A DNA stretch of 9,070 nucleotides from Deltaproteobacteria bacterium RBG_16_54_11 (lineage in GTDB: Bacteria; Desulfobacterota; B13-G15; RBG-16-54-18): contig MGQS01000133.1 in the NCBI GenBank assembly GCA_001797905.1, positions 1 to 9,070 on the forward strand, written 5' to 3'. Both the position numbers and the translations under genes were made by a program. The stretch's first letter is position 1; every line of letters begins with the position of its first letter. The notes under the pieces are model-generated. The model had not been told where the DNA came from and did not search any database. It was given only the letters and a program-made list of their open reading frames with translations. Positions 1-6,083 of the stretch are shown piece by piece.

Positions 1-2
1 TC

Positions 3-344
3 GAGGCATCTCTACCCACCTATCGTGGAAGCTCCTGGACGACCGACGCCCCATTCCGGGAGACGGAAAGGCTTATCGCATTGCGCCGACAGGAAGGGAT
101 CGTTTCAGTGGAAATGGAGGCAGCCGCCCTTCTGGCTTTGGGGAGTACGCTTGGAAAGCCGACCGTTTGTTTTGCGCACATTACCAACGCAATGGCGACA
201 CGTGAGGATGATTTCGAGAAAGGGGGCGACGCCGAACTTGAGGAGTCCCTCTCGATCTGTGCCACGGCCCTCTCCGCCGCCCTGGAATACGCCACTACCA
301 ATCCCGATCCGAGGCGTGAAAAACGAGGGAGGGCATATGGATAG
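3..344 (+). CDS. Nucleoside phosphorylase family protein (PNP/UDP phosphorylase superfamily), 3' part only
   Basis: This gene enters from the left edge, so its start is not visible; the first complete in-frame codon is at position 3 and the TAG stop is at 342-344. The visible 113 residues begin with a stretch containing YRGSSWTTDAPFRET, followed by GIVSVEMEAAALLALG. Both are hallmarks of the PNP_UDP_1 fold: the TTDAPFRET segment lies before the ribose-binding Glu-Met-Glu motif (E37 and E39 of the visible part). The family cleaves nucleosides with phosphate to a free base and ribose-1-phosphate in the cytosol. Where hexameric bacterial enzymes usually show a catalytic Asp in a 'SD' motif, this one reads HITN (N62), which recalls the base-binding Asn of 6-oxopurine-specific enzymes. 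Substrate cannot be settled from a fragment. The gene has no downstream partner on the same strand before the gatB promoter. Confidence 0.85.
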   Translation, partial: EASLPTYRGSSWTTDAPFRETERLIALRRQEGIVSVEMEAAALLALGSTLGKPTVCFAHITNAMATREDDFEKGGDAELEESLSICATALSAALEYATTNPDPRREKRGRAYG

Positions 345-441
345 GTTTATTCCTGCACACGAACAGGCAATTCGACTTGTTTTTTCCCTCAACATGAGCA
401 ACTCCCTGGCGTTTCTTACGTCGCACTCAATTGCTAACGCA

Positions 442-729
442 TCACAGTCCGAGGGCCGCTTTTGCAACATCCTGACGGAGCCATTCGGATGTCTTGAAGT
501 GAAGCATAAGCCCTCGGGCGTCACGGAAGAGGCGTTCGACCGTGTATTCGCGGCAATAATCGTGTCCTCCATGAACCTGGATTGCCTTGTTCGTGACGTC
601 AACAGCCATCTCAGATGCGAAAAGCTTTGTCTTAAAGCCGTTGATAACGGCAATATCCGGGGAAGGATCGACTCTGGAGGCAGGCGATTCAGCCAAAAAA
701 ATTCCTTTGAAGCCATCAAATCTTGACAC
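442..729 (-). pseudogene. C-terminal remnant of an acyl-CoA dehydrogenase
   Basis: The minus-strand reading frame that ends in TGA at 444-442 encodes 95 residues. The last 65 or so resemble the C-terminal helical domain of acyl-CoA dehydrogenases: KLFASEMA, then KAIQVHGGHDYCREY (the family's Q-x-x-GG-x-G-Y/H-x-x-EY block), then VERLFRDAR and a terminal helix rich in Leu and Arg. Intact members have about 380-400 residues; here the N-terminal FAD and substrate domains and the catalytic Glu region are missing. The first 25 or so residues from the GTG at 729 do not look like the family. Immediately beyond lies the gatB promoter, which leaves no room for the rest. I read it as a truncated, non-functional leftover of fatty-acyl or aromatic-acyl-CoA oxidation. 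A short expressed protein is possible but less likely, since no good ribosome binding site was seen upstream of the GTG. Confidence 0.7.
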
Positions 730-751
730 AGCGGATACGCTGTACTATGGT
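723..751 (+). promoter_or_regulatory. Sigma-70-like promoter of gatB
   Basis: A perfect -35 box TTGACA (723-728) is followed by a 17-base spacer and TATGGT (746-751), which matches four of six positions of the -10 consensus. Transcription would begin near 758, just before the ribosome binding site, giving a very short leader. The placement directly upstream of gatB and downstream of the acyl-CoA dehydrogenase remnant fits a dedicated promoter. Confidence 0.55.
728..743. promoter_or_regulatory. Inverted repeat inside the gatB promoter spacer (possible operator)
   Basis: ACAGCG (728-733) and CGCTGT (738-743) are perfect 6-base inverted arms around the 4-base centre GATA. The repeat starts on the last base of the -35 box and ends three bases before the -10 box, a position where a bound repressor or a MerR-type activator could act. 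No cognate regulator can be named, and a chance palindrome is possible. Confidence 0.35.
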
Positions 752-771
752 TTAATGAGAGAGGATATAAG

Positions 772-2211
772 GTGGCAAACGTGGAATACGAGACAGTCAT
801 CGGGCTGGAGGTTCATGCGCAGCTCTTGACCGCGAGCAAGATCTTTTGCGGATGCTCAGCTACCTTCGGCGCGGAGCCCAACACCCACTCCTGCCCGGTG
901 TGCACGGGCATGCCCGGCTCACTGCCCGTCTTGAACAGGAAGGCGGTGGAGTTTGCCATCAAGCTGGCCCTAGCCACCGATTCCCATGTTGCCTCTTTCA
1001 GCCTCTTTGCCCGCAAGAACTACTTCTACCCCGATTTGCCCAAGGGGTACCAGATCTCGCAGTATGAGCTGCCCCTTTCTACCGAGGGATACCTAGAGAT
1101 CCCCGTTGCCGAAGGGGGAATGAAGCGGGTGGGGATCACCCGCATTCACATGGAGGAGGACGCGGGAAAACTTTTTCACGATGAGGCCAAGCCCTTCAGT
1201 TACGTCGACTTCAACCGCACCGGCGTGCCGCTCTTGGAGATCGTGAGCGAGCCCGACCTCAGCACCCCTGAGCAGGCTGCCGACTACCTGCGGCAGCTGC
1301 GGACGATCCTGCAATACCTGGAGATATGCGACGGGAACATGGAAGAGGGGAGCTTCCGCTGCGACGCCAACGTCTCCATCAGGCCCGTGGGCGCAGAGAA
1401 GCTAGGCACACGAACAGAAGTAAAGAATATGAACTCCTTCCGCCATGTGGAGCGGGCTTTGACCTATGAGATCGAGCGGCAGAAAAAGGTCCTCGAAGGG
1501 GGGAGAGAAGTGATACAGGAGACCAGGCTCTGGGACCCGGCCAAGGGGGTAACCGAGGCCATGCGCGGCAAGGAGGAGGCCCACGACTACCGCTACTTCC
1601 CCGACCCCGATCTCGTCCCCCTGACCATCTCCCTCCAATGGGTCGAGGAGATCAGAAAGGGGCTGCCAGAGCTCCCTTTGCAGAGGAAAGGGCGCTTCGT
1701 CAAAGAGTACCGGATACCCGAGTATGACGCCGGTGTCATCACCGCATCCAAGGCCCTGGCCGACTACTACGAGGAGTGCGTGAGGCTCTTTCCCGAGCCC
1801 AAACAGGTGAGTAACTGGATCATGGGGGATCTCTTGCGCCTGTTAAAGGAAGACGAAAAAGAGGCCGAGTCCTCACCCCTGTCTCCAAAACAGCTGGCCG
1901 CGATGCTGGGGCTGATAAAGGATGGAACCATCAGCGGTAAGATCGCCAAGACCATCTTTGAGGAGATGTACAAGACCGGCAAGGGGGCCAAGGAAATCGT
2001 CGAGGAGCAGGGGCTGGTGCAGATCACGGATGAAGCAGCCGTAGCACAGGCGGTGGCAGAGGTCCTGCAGGACCACCCCAAGGAGATCGAGGAGTACAAA
2101 AACGGCAAGGCGAAGCTCTTCGGCTTCTTCGTCGGCCAGGTGATGAAGGCCACCCAGGGCAAGGCCAACCCCCAGCTGGTGAACGAGATCCTCAAGAAAA
2201 AGTTGAGTTAA
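772..2211 (+). CDS. gatB: Asp-tRNA(Asn)/Glu-tRNA(Gln) amidotransferase subunit B
   Basis: GatB is the kinase/tRNA-binding subunit of the cytosolic GatCAB complex. It activates misacylated Glu-tRNA(Gln) or Asp-tRNA(Asn) with ATP and channels ammonia from GatA to form Gln-tRNA(Gln) or Asn-tRNA(Asn). The 479 residues match the family's usual length. Near the N-terminus come YETVIGLEVHAQL (6-18) and the four zinc cysteines C26, C28, C41 and C44. After these come the signatures ARKNYFYPDLPKGYQISQYE, HMEEDAGKL, VDFNRTGVPLLEIVSEPD and DGNMEEGSFRCDANVS. The last third is the GatB/YqeY helical tRNA-binding domain. I chose the GTG at 772 because AGAGAGG lies about eight bases upstream and the family N-terminus begins right after it. 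gatA and gatC are not adjacent, so gatB appears to be transcribed alone from its own promoter. The gene is intact. Confidence 0.97.
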   Translation: MANVEYETVIGLEVHAQLLTASKIFCGCSATFGAEPNTHSCPVCTGMPGSLPVLNRKAVEFAIKLALATDSHVASFSLFARKNYFYPDLPKGYQISQYELPLSTEGYLEIPVAEGGMKRVGITRIHMEEDAGKLFHDEAKPFSYVDFNRTGVPLLEIVSEPDLSTPEQAADYLRQLRTILQYLEICDGNMEEGSFRCDANVSIRPVGAEKLGTRTEVKNMNSFRHVERALTYEIERQKKVLEGGREVIQETRLWDPAKGVTEAMRGKEEAHDYRYFPDPDLVPLTISLQWVEEIRKGLPELPLQRKGRFVKEYRIPEYDAGVITASKALADYYEECVRLFPEPKQVSNWIMGDLLRLLKEDEKEAESSPLSPKQLAAMLGLIKDGTISGKIAKTIFEEMYKTGKGAKEIVEEQGLVQITDEAAVAQAVAEVLQDHPKEIEEYKNGKAKLFGFFVGQVMKATQGKANPQLVNEILKKKLS

Positions 2212-2556
2212 CCCATCCAACCCCCACGCATTACTGTACCTTCCTAAACCCCGTTAAAAGCTCAGGAGCCGAACCAATACGTCTCGCTGTTGTTGAGATG
2301 GTTTCTTATTAATTTCCCCTGGCGTTTTCGTCTCCCACGAATCCCTTCTGGGCGGAAAAAATCAACGATCCCCCCTCACCCCCTGGCTAAAGAGCCACCT
2401 CCGGCTTTAGAAAACCGCCTGAGCTGGCCCTTTGGCCAAAGCCGAAGGTGACCCCCTTGGCCAGTGACCCTTTGGTCAGGGCGGATGGGGGGATTTGAAA
2501 CCTTTTTTCTAGGCAATGAAGGGGGAAATAAGCTAAGCTCTACCGAACATATTACG
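2212..2556. other. Convergent intergenic region with clustered hairpins
   Basis: This 345-base gap separates the ends of gatB (+) and the iron-sulfur protein gene (-). I see no convincing gene in it. The first 130 bases hold no clear rho-independent terminator for gatB: the best candidate, TCTC...GAGA around 2282-2300 before a T-rich run, is weak. The rest is rich in runs of C or G and contains a cluster of small hairpins (2384-2478), followed by a T run at 2503-2508. Confidence 0.6.
2384..2478. repeat. Cluster of three short hairpins plus one degenerate copy (REP-like)
   Basis: Three 14-base hairpins share the form TG[G/A]C[C/T]-CTTT-[G/A]G[C/T]CA. They are TGGCC-CTTT-GGCCA at 2425-2438 (+), TGACC-CTTT-GGTCA at 2465-2478 (+), and, read on the minus strand, TGGCT-CTTT-AGCCA at 2397-2384. 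Where the stems differ, both sides change together so pairing is kept. A fourth, decayed copy, TGACC-CCCTT-GGCCA (2449-2463), has one mismatch in the stem. The second hairpin also lies inside a perfect 12-base palindrome (2430-2441). The placement between convergent genes is typical of REP/BIME-like elements, which may serve as bidirectional transcript ends. No known repeat family is claimed. Confidence 0.5.
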
Positions 2557-3813
2557 TCACTGCACCAGGGCATCGGCGACCATGGAAGAGAGGAATTGGA
2601 CATCCACCCCCATCTTATAATGGTCGTTGAGATTGCTGAGCTGTGTGTGGCAGTTCTCACAGGCAGTGGTGAGGATCTCGGCGCCGGTCGCCTTGACCTG
2701 ATCGACCTTGACCCGCGCTGATTTCATCCGAAAATCCAGATTATCCTCACCCAGGGCGACCAACCCGCCGCCTCCTCCGCAGCACCAGTTGTATCTCGGG
2801 TCCGGCGACATCTCACAAAAATCATCGGTGAGATGCCGGAGGATATATCGGGGCTCATCGATGACACCGGCATTTCTGGCTATCTGACACGGATCATGGT
2901 AGGTTATGGGCTTCTTCTTAAACCTTGACTTGTCTACCTTGATTCTGCCCGCCCTCAGATATCGCGCGTGAACCTCGGTGATGGCGGAGACCTCAAAAGG
3001 TTGCTTCCCGGACATCTGTTTCATGGTGCGGAATGCGGTCCCGCACTCGCAGATGCAGACCTCCTTTACTTTGAGTCGTTTAGCTTCATTGATAATGCGA
3101 TCCAAGATCAGCCGCGTCCTGGTCGGGTCCCCCACGAACGCGCCGAAGTTGACGGCCTCAAAAAAGCTCAAGGTCCACTTTTCTCCCGCCGCATTGAACA
3201 CAGCTGCCGCCGGTATGATGGAATGGGCGCCGGCCAGAGCCACATAGAGGAGATCCGCGCCCTCGACATCGATGGGGATAGCCTTCTTTCCCGCCTCTAT
3301 CCTCCACTTTTTAACAACCTCAGCCTCAAGCCGCTTAATGCCGGCGAGAAAGCTCTCCTTAAAGATATCCAAGGACTTCCCCTTTTCGATGGAGGTGTCG
3401 GCAAGCATCGTCAGGATCTCCGGCTCGGCATGGGCGCCGACAAGGAGCAGCTTGGCGATAGACATGAGCATCTGGGTGTCGATCCCAAAGGGGCAGTACA
3501 TCATGCAGCGCCGGCAGCCGGTGCACGAATAGGCAGCCTCATACAACTCGTCGAGAGCCGTCTCGCTTAATTCCTTGGCCTCGCCCACCGATGGCCAGAG
3601 TTTTCCCCTGCCCTTGAAATACCGCTTGTAGATCCTACGGACGATCTCGTGCCGGTAAGCGGAGATATATCTCACCTGCCCCATGGATGCGTAGGCATGG
3701 CAGGCCTCGGTGCAGATGCCGCACCTCGTGCACGTTTCCAGGTACAATCGCATGGTCTGATTCAATTTACTCTGAAAGAGCTTCAGCAACTCATCGCGAG
3801 TCTTGGTGTCCAT
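2557..3813 (-). CDS. HdrD/DsrK/TmcB-like iron-sulfur oxidoreductase with CCG domain
   Basis: This is a predicted cytoplasmic electron-transfer subunit of 418 residues. It has two ferredoxin-type [4Fe-4S] motifs near the N-terminus: C28-x2-C31-x2-C34-x3-C38 and C97-x2-C100-x2-C103-x3-C107. The C-terminal half carries one complete CCG motif, C309, C344-C345, C385-x2-C388, the ligand set that in HdrB/HdrD holds the non-cubane cluster reducing disulfides. The first CCG-type repeat is degenerate: only C253, C255 and C257 are seen there. Family knowledge (HdrD, DsrK, TmcB, HmeD) says such proteins pair with a membrane cytochrome b. The gene just upstream is exactly that, and the two are separated by only two bases (TAA-CG-ATG), with AGGAGGGG six bases before this ATG. 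At 418 residues it is closer in length to TmcB-like proteins than to the longer DsrK. The disulfide, persulfide or protein partner is unknown; DsrE2 and TusA in the same operon suggest a sulfur-carrier substrate. Confidence 0.88.
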   Translation of the reverse strand: MDTKTRDELLKLFQSKLNQTMRLYLETCTRCGICTEACHAYASMGQVRYISAYRHEIVRRIYKRYFKGRGKLWPSVGEAKELSETALDELYEAAYSCTGCRRCMMYCPFGIDTQMLMSIAKLLLVGAHAEPEILTMLADTSIEKGKSLDIFKESFLAGIKRLEAEVVKKWRIEAGKKAIPIDVEGADLLYVALAGAHSIIPAAAVFNAAGEKWTLSFFEAVNFGAFVGDPTRTRLILDRIINEAKRLKVKEVCICECGTAFRTMKQMSGKQPFEVSAITEVHARYLRAGRIKVDKSRFKKKPITYHDPCQIARNAGVIDEPRYILRHLTDDFCEMSPDPRYNWCCGGGGGLVALGEDNLDFRMKSARVKVDQVKATGAEILTTACENCHTQLSNLNDHYKMGVDVQFLSSMVADALVQ

Positions 3814-3815
3814 CG

Positions 3816-4526
3816 TTAACCCCTCCTGAGCTTATTCATCGGCAATGAAAAAATCGAATGCATGAGTTGACTGAATGGTAAGAAGAGGAGAAACAGGTTG
3901 GCGAAGAATACGTGCAAGAGCAGCATGAAAGAATGCCCCGACGCCGTCAGATCAATTGAGACGTGCGGCCTGAGATAGAGGAGGCCGGAGAGGTATTCCC
4001 GGTAGTCCGCGGCCGATAGGCTGTCGTATCCGTACCACCTGCGGGCCCAATCCATCTGGCTCCCGAAAAGAACGGAGAGAAAGAGCAGGATGAGCAGGTA
4101 GTAATCCTCAGGCACGGACAGATCCTTGGTGGGGGAGACAAAACGCCGAAAGAGGAAATAGAGCACCGCCAGGGCAAGGACCAGTCCAACAAAACCCCTT
4201 CCCAAAAACACCTCATGGGGGATGACCTGGAAGGGCTTAATCTCGGCAATCAGCTCTATGTGTCCGACGATGAGGAGAAGGAACGCAAGGTGAAAGAGCA
4301 TTAAGACGACCCAAAAGAACGGCTTGTACCGTCTGGTCGCAGGCAACAAAAAGGCATCGCCCAGAGCCCAGAGCCACCGCGGCCTTCTCTCGGGAAAGAT
4401 CTGCAGCGTCGCGGAGTGCTTTGGTGTCATAAAGAGCTTGACGAGCCTGACGACGGTACCCACCACAAAGATCACGCAGGCAACGTAGACCATAGGTACC
4501 AATACAATATAGTATACGATATCCAC
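3816..4526 (-). CDS. NarI/HdrE/DsrM-like membrane cytochrome b subunit
   Basis: The 236-residue protein is an integral membrane protein with about five hydrophobic helices, near residues 4-30, 70-93, 107-131, 142-158 and 199-225. It has the histidine pattern of the NarI family: H79 and H89 (ten apart) in helix 2, and H205 and H223 (eighteen apart) around the last helix. These are the spacings of the four heme-b ligands of NarI, so two b hemes are expected. Family members oxidise or reduce membrane quinones and pass electrons to a cytoplasmic iron-sulfur subunit. The next gene encodes that type of subunit, so the pair should form an HdrED/TmcBC-like complex. The start is GTG at 4526, supported by AGGAGG five bases before it. 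The long loops between helices 1 and 2 and between helices 4 and 5 are rich in charged residues. Whether the complex works toward quinone reduction or quinol oxidation cannot be read from the sequence. Confidence 0.85.
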   Translation of the reverse strand: MDIVYYIVLVPMVYVACVIFVVGTVVRLVKLFMTPKHSATLQIFPERRPRWLWALGDAFLLPATRRYKPFFWVVLMLFHLAFLLLIVGHIELIAEIKPFQVIPHEVFLGRGFVGLVLALAVLYFLFRRFVSPTKDLSVPEDYYLLILLFLSVLFGSQMDWARRWYGYDSLSAADYREYLSGLLYLRPHVSIDLTASGHSFMLLLHVFFANLFLLFLPFSQLMHSIFSLPMNKLRRG

Positions 4527-4561
4527 TAAAGCCTCCTTCGGGCTAGGGACTAAATACCGAT

Positions 4562-4576
4562 GCCCCTTCAGGGGGC
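4562..4576 (-). other. GC-rich hairpin between tusA and the cytochrome b gene
   Basis: Within the 64-base gap that follows the tusA stop, the arms GCCCC (4562-4566) and GGGGC (4572-4576) form a five-pair, all-GC stem with a five-base loop. No T run follows on the minus strand, so it is not a standard terminator. It could be an RNA processing or stability element that sets different levels for the soluble sulfur carriers and the membrane complex. Confidence 0.4.
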
Positions 4577-4590
4577 GCCGGCAGTCCGGT

Positions 4591-4833
4591 CTACACCTTT
4601 CGTTTGATGTAGAACTTAATGACGTCGCCGGTTTGGTCCGTCTTCAAGATCTCGTTGCCGCTGGTCCGCGCCCACGCGGGAAAGTCAGCCAGGGCACCAG
4701 GATCCGTGGTATGCGCCTCGATCACCTGCCCTATCGCAACCTCCTTAATCCCTTTGCTGACCTTCACCACCGGCATGGGGCACGGCATCCCCTTCAGATC
4801 CATGATCTTATCGACCTTAATATCCGCGCTCAT
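4591..4833 (-). CDS. tusA: TusA/SirA-like sulfurtransferase
   Basis: This small cytoplasmic protein of 80 residues has the usual TusA length and fold signature. An N-terminal strand leads into DLKGMPCPMPVVKVSKGI, containing the family's CPxP motif with the sulfur-carrying cysteine at C18. A central DPGALADFPAWARTSGNEIL segment and a final basic strand follow. TusA proteins carry a persulfide on this cysteine and hand it to partners, in tRNA thiolation or in dissimilatory sulfur metabolism. The position between dsrE2-like and redox-complex genes favours the second type of role: DsrE-family proteins and TusA are known to exchange sulfur in sulfur oxidisers. The ATG at 4833 is preceded by AGGAGG with a six-base gap. 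It starts 28 bases after the dsrE2-like stop, so the two are almost surely co-transcribed. The exact sulfur donor and acceptor are inferred only. Confidence 0.9.
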   Translation of the reverse strand: MSADIKVDKIMDLKGMPCPMPVVKVSKGIKEVAIGQVIEAHTTDPGALADFPAWARTSGNEILKTDQTGDVIKFYIKRKV

Positions 4834-4861
4834 CGCAAACCTCCTTTAAACTCCTTTGGTG

Positions 4862-5428
4862 TCATATAAAAAACTGTACCTTGCTGCTCTGCGCCTCCTC
4901 CAGCATCTTGGCGACACCGCAGTAGGTAAGATTGGGATACGCAATCATCTCCTCTCGCTTGAATCCCATGAGGTCCATGGACATCTCACAGATAAAAATC
5001 CTCACCTCCATCTCTGCGGCCAATGCCAGCATATCTTCCAATGATGCAACATTCTTCTTTTTCATGAGTGCCTTCATCATGGCCGTGCCCATACCGCCCA
5101 TGTTCATCTTCGAGAGCTTCAGCGCGTTGACCCCCTTGGGAAGCATGAAACCAAACATCTTCCCCATGAGATCCTTGCCGCCGGCCGTCTTCTTTTTGTC
5201 TCTGAGCAGCGGCGTCCCCCAGAAGGTGAAGAACATCACCACATCCATGCCCATGGCAGCTGCTCCGGTTGCAATAATGAAGGCTGCCAGCGCCTTGTCC
5301 AGATCTCCGCTAAAACAGATCAGGACAAGTTTGTTCTCCGGGGCAACTTTAGACAGATTCTCCACCCAGCCTTTGAGCTCGGCAAACTGTTTCTCGAGGT
5401 CCTTCTCTTTCCCCTCTTTTTCCTTCAT
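4862..5428 (-). CDS. dsrE2: DsrE2-like (DsrE/DsrF superfamily) sulfur carrier
   Basis: The 188-residue protein opens with a charged, probably helical stretch of about 30 residues. The DsrE2 core follows: KLVLICFSGDLDKALAAFI, then ATGAAAMGMDVVMFFTFWG, then KMFGFMLPKGVNALKLSKMN, a Met/Gly/Lys-rich segment, and ICEMSMDLMGFKREEM. Three cysteines are seen (C38, C147 and C170 counted from this start). The one in the CEMSMDLMG motif is at the place where DsrE2 proteins carry their conserved sulfur-binding Cys. The hydrophobic segment near 45-70 is typical of the family and may give membrane association. DsrE-type proteins bind persulfide sulfur and exchange it with TusA, whose gene is the next one. 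I prefer the ATG at 5428 because GGGAGGG lies four bases before it; the adjoining GTG at 5431 is almost on top of that site. The gene is 55 bases downstream of the marR-like stop. Confidence 0.88.
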   Translation of the reverse strand: MKEKEGKEKDLEKQFAELKGWVENLSKVAPENKLVLICFSGDLDKALAAFIIATGAAAMGMDVVMFFTFWGTPLLRDKKKTAGGKDLMGKMFGFMLPKGVNALKLSKMNMGGMGTAMMKALMKKKNVASLEDMLALAAEMEVRIFICEMSMDLMGFKREEMIAYPNLTYCGVAKMLEEAQSSKVQFFI

Positions 5429-5483
5429 CACACCCTCCCTCTCATGAAATGTCGCTGTTTTTTATGGCACTCTCCGTTAAAAG

Positions 5484-6002
5484 TCACACCAATTGCTCCT
5501 TGACGGCCTCCATGGCCGACCTGAGCAACTCGAGGTAGGAGAGTATGCCTTTTCTCTCATCAGCATCCAGACGCAACAATATTTGGCGATGGAGCTCTCT
5601 TTGAAAGGCAGCTATCTCCCGGGATTTCCCCTGTCCTGCCGGCGTCAAACTAATGAGCTTTATCCGCGCGTCACCCGGGTCGTCAATCTGCTTTACCAGC
5701 CCCTTTTTTATCAGTCCATTGACGATCTTGGTGACGCGGCTCTTGACAACATCCAGTTTCCGGGCGATACCTTTTACCGTTAAATAGCGCTCTCCCCCGA
5801 ACAAGAGAAGACATTTCAACTCCGCATAAGGGAGCCCGAATTTCTCGGTCTCATAGAACTTCCTGTCCTCGCAGCACTGGAGCATTTCCCCGATAAGCTC
5901 TTGTAATCTCAGGGCCTGATAGTCAAGTAGTTCTTCGTTAACCTTGCCTGCTAATTGGTTCATACTATGAATAAATTTAAGGGTAGATTCCCGTTTTGTC
6001 AA
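5484..6002 (-). CDS. MarR-family transcriptional regulator
   Basis: This is a predicted DNA-binding dimer of the MarR family, up to 172 residues. The winged helix-turn-helix spans about residues 73-120: LTVKGIARKLDVVKSRVTKI is the HTH, and DPGDARIKLISLTPAG is the wing with the family's D-x-R...L-T pattern. Helices on either side form the dimer interface. Adjacent cysteines C43-C44 and a further C64 lie in or near the effector/dimer helices, where some MarR proteins sense oxidants or persulfides. As first gene of the cluster it probably controls itself and the dsrE2, tusA and redox-complex genes. The start is uncertain: the TTG at 6002 has no clear Shine-Dalgarno and coincides with a -35-like TTGACA. 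The ATG at 5963 (residue 14) would give 159 residues, also a normal length, and also lacks a Shine-Dalgarno. Confidence 0.9.
   Translation of the reverse strand: MTKRESTLKFIHSMNQLAGKVNEELLDYQALRLQELIGEMLQCCEDRKFYETEKFGLPYAELKCLLLFGGERYLTVKGIARKLDVVKSRVTKIVNGLIKKGLVKQIDDPGDARIKLISLTPAGQGKSREIAAFQRELHRQILLRLDADERKGILSYLELLRSAMEAVKEQLV
5974..6002 (-). promoter_or_regulatory. Possible marR promoter overlapping the annotated TTG start
   Basis: Read on the minus strand, TTGACA (6002-5997) is separated by 17 bases from TAAATT (5979-5974), which matches four of six -10 positions. If used, transcription would begin around 5967, only a few bases before the ATG at 5963, giving a nearly leaderless message and excluding the TTG start. 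An alternative -10 box, TATAAT (6046-6041), lies farther upstream with no good -35 box. Confidence 0.35.
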
Positions 6003-6012
6003 TCTATTTTTT

Positions 6013-6027
6013 TCTTAAAAATTAAGA
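6013..6027. promoter_or_regulatory. Inverted repeat upstream of marR (candidate operator 1)
   Basis: TCTTAA (6013-6018) and TTAAGA (6022-6027) form perfect 6-base arms around AAA, about 11 bases upstream of the TTGACA box. MarR proteins usually bind AT-rich palindromes of 15-20 bases overlapping their own promoter, so position and size fit autoregulation. AT-rich sequence makes chance palindromes common. Confidence 0.4.
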
Positions 6028-6083
6028 GAAGATAAAAGTCATTATATTACAAATACTTATAAAAAAACATCTCAGTGAAGAGA

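Noticed and set aside
25..726. Plus-strand open frame of 233 codons
   Set aside because: It is a shadow of the phosphorylase frame and of the antisense acyl-CoA dehydrogenase remnant; composition is biased and no family motif is seen.
105..800. Long minus-strand open frame of 231 codons
   Set aside because: It overlaps the nucleoside phosphorylase end, the acyl-CoA dehydrogenase remnant in another frame and the gatB promoter; its protein has no recognisable motifs.
2270..2325. Possible rho-independent terminator of gatB
   Set aside because: The only stem (TCTC...GAGA) has four pairs and a long loop and is followed by a broken T run; too weak to call.
2376..2660. Minus-strand frame of 94 codons ending in the hairpin cluster
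   Set aside because: Its first part is a shadow of the iron-sulfur gene and the rest runs through the repeat hairpins; there is no family motif.
2968..3570. Plus-strand open frame of 200 codons
   Set aside because: It lies antisense within the clearly coding iron-sulfur protein gene.
4932..5447. Plus-strand open frame of 171 codons
   Set aside because: It is antisense to the dsrE2-like gene, whose conserved motifs are unmistakable; the Ser/Met/Ile-rich product is typical of a shadow frame.
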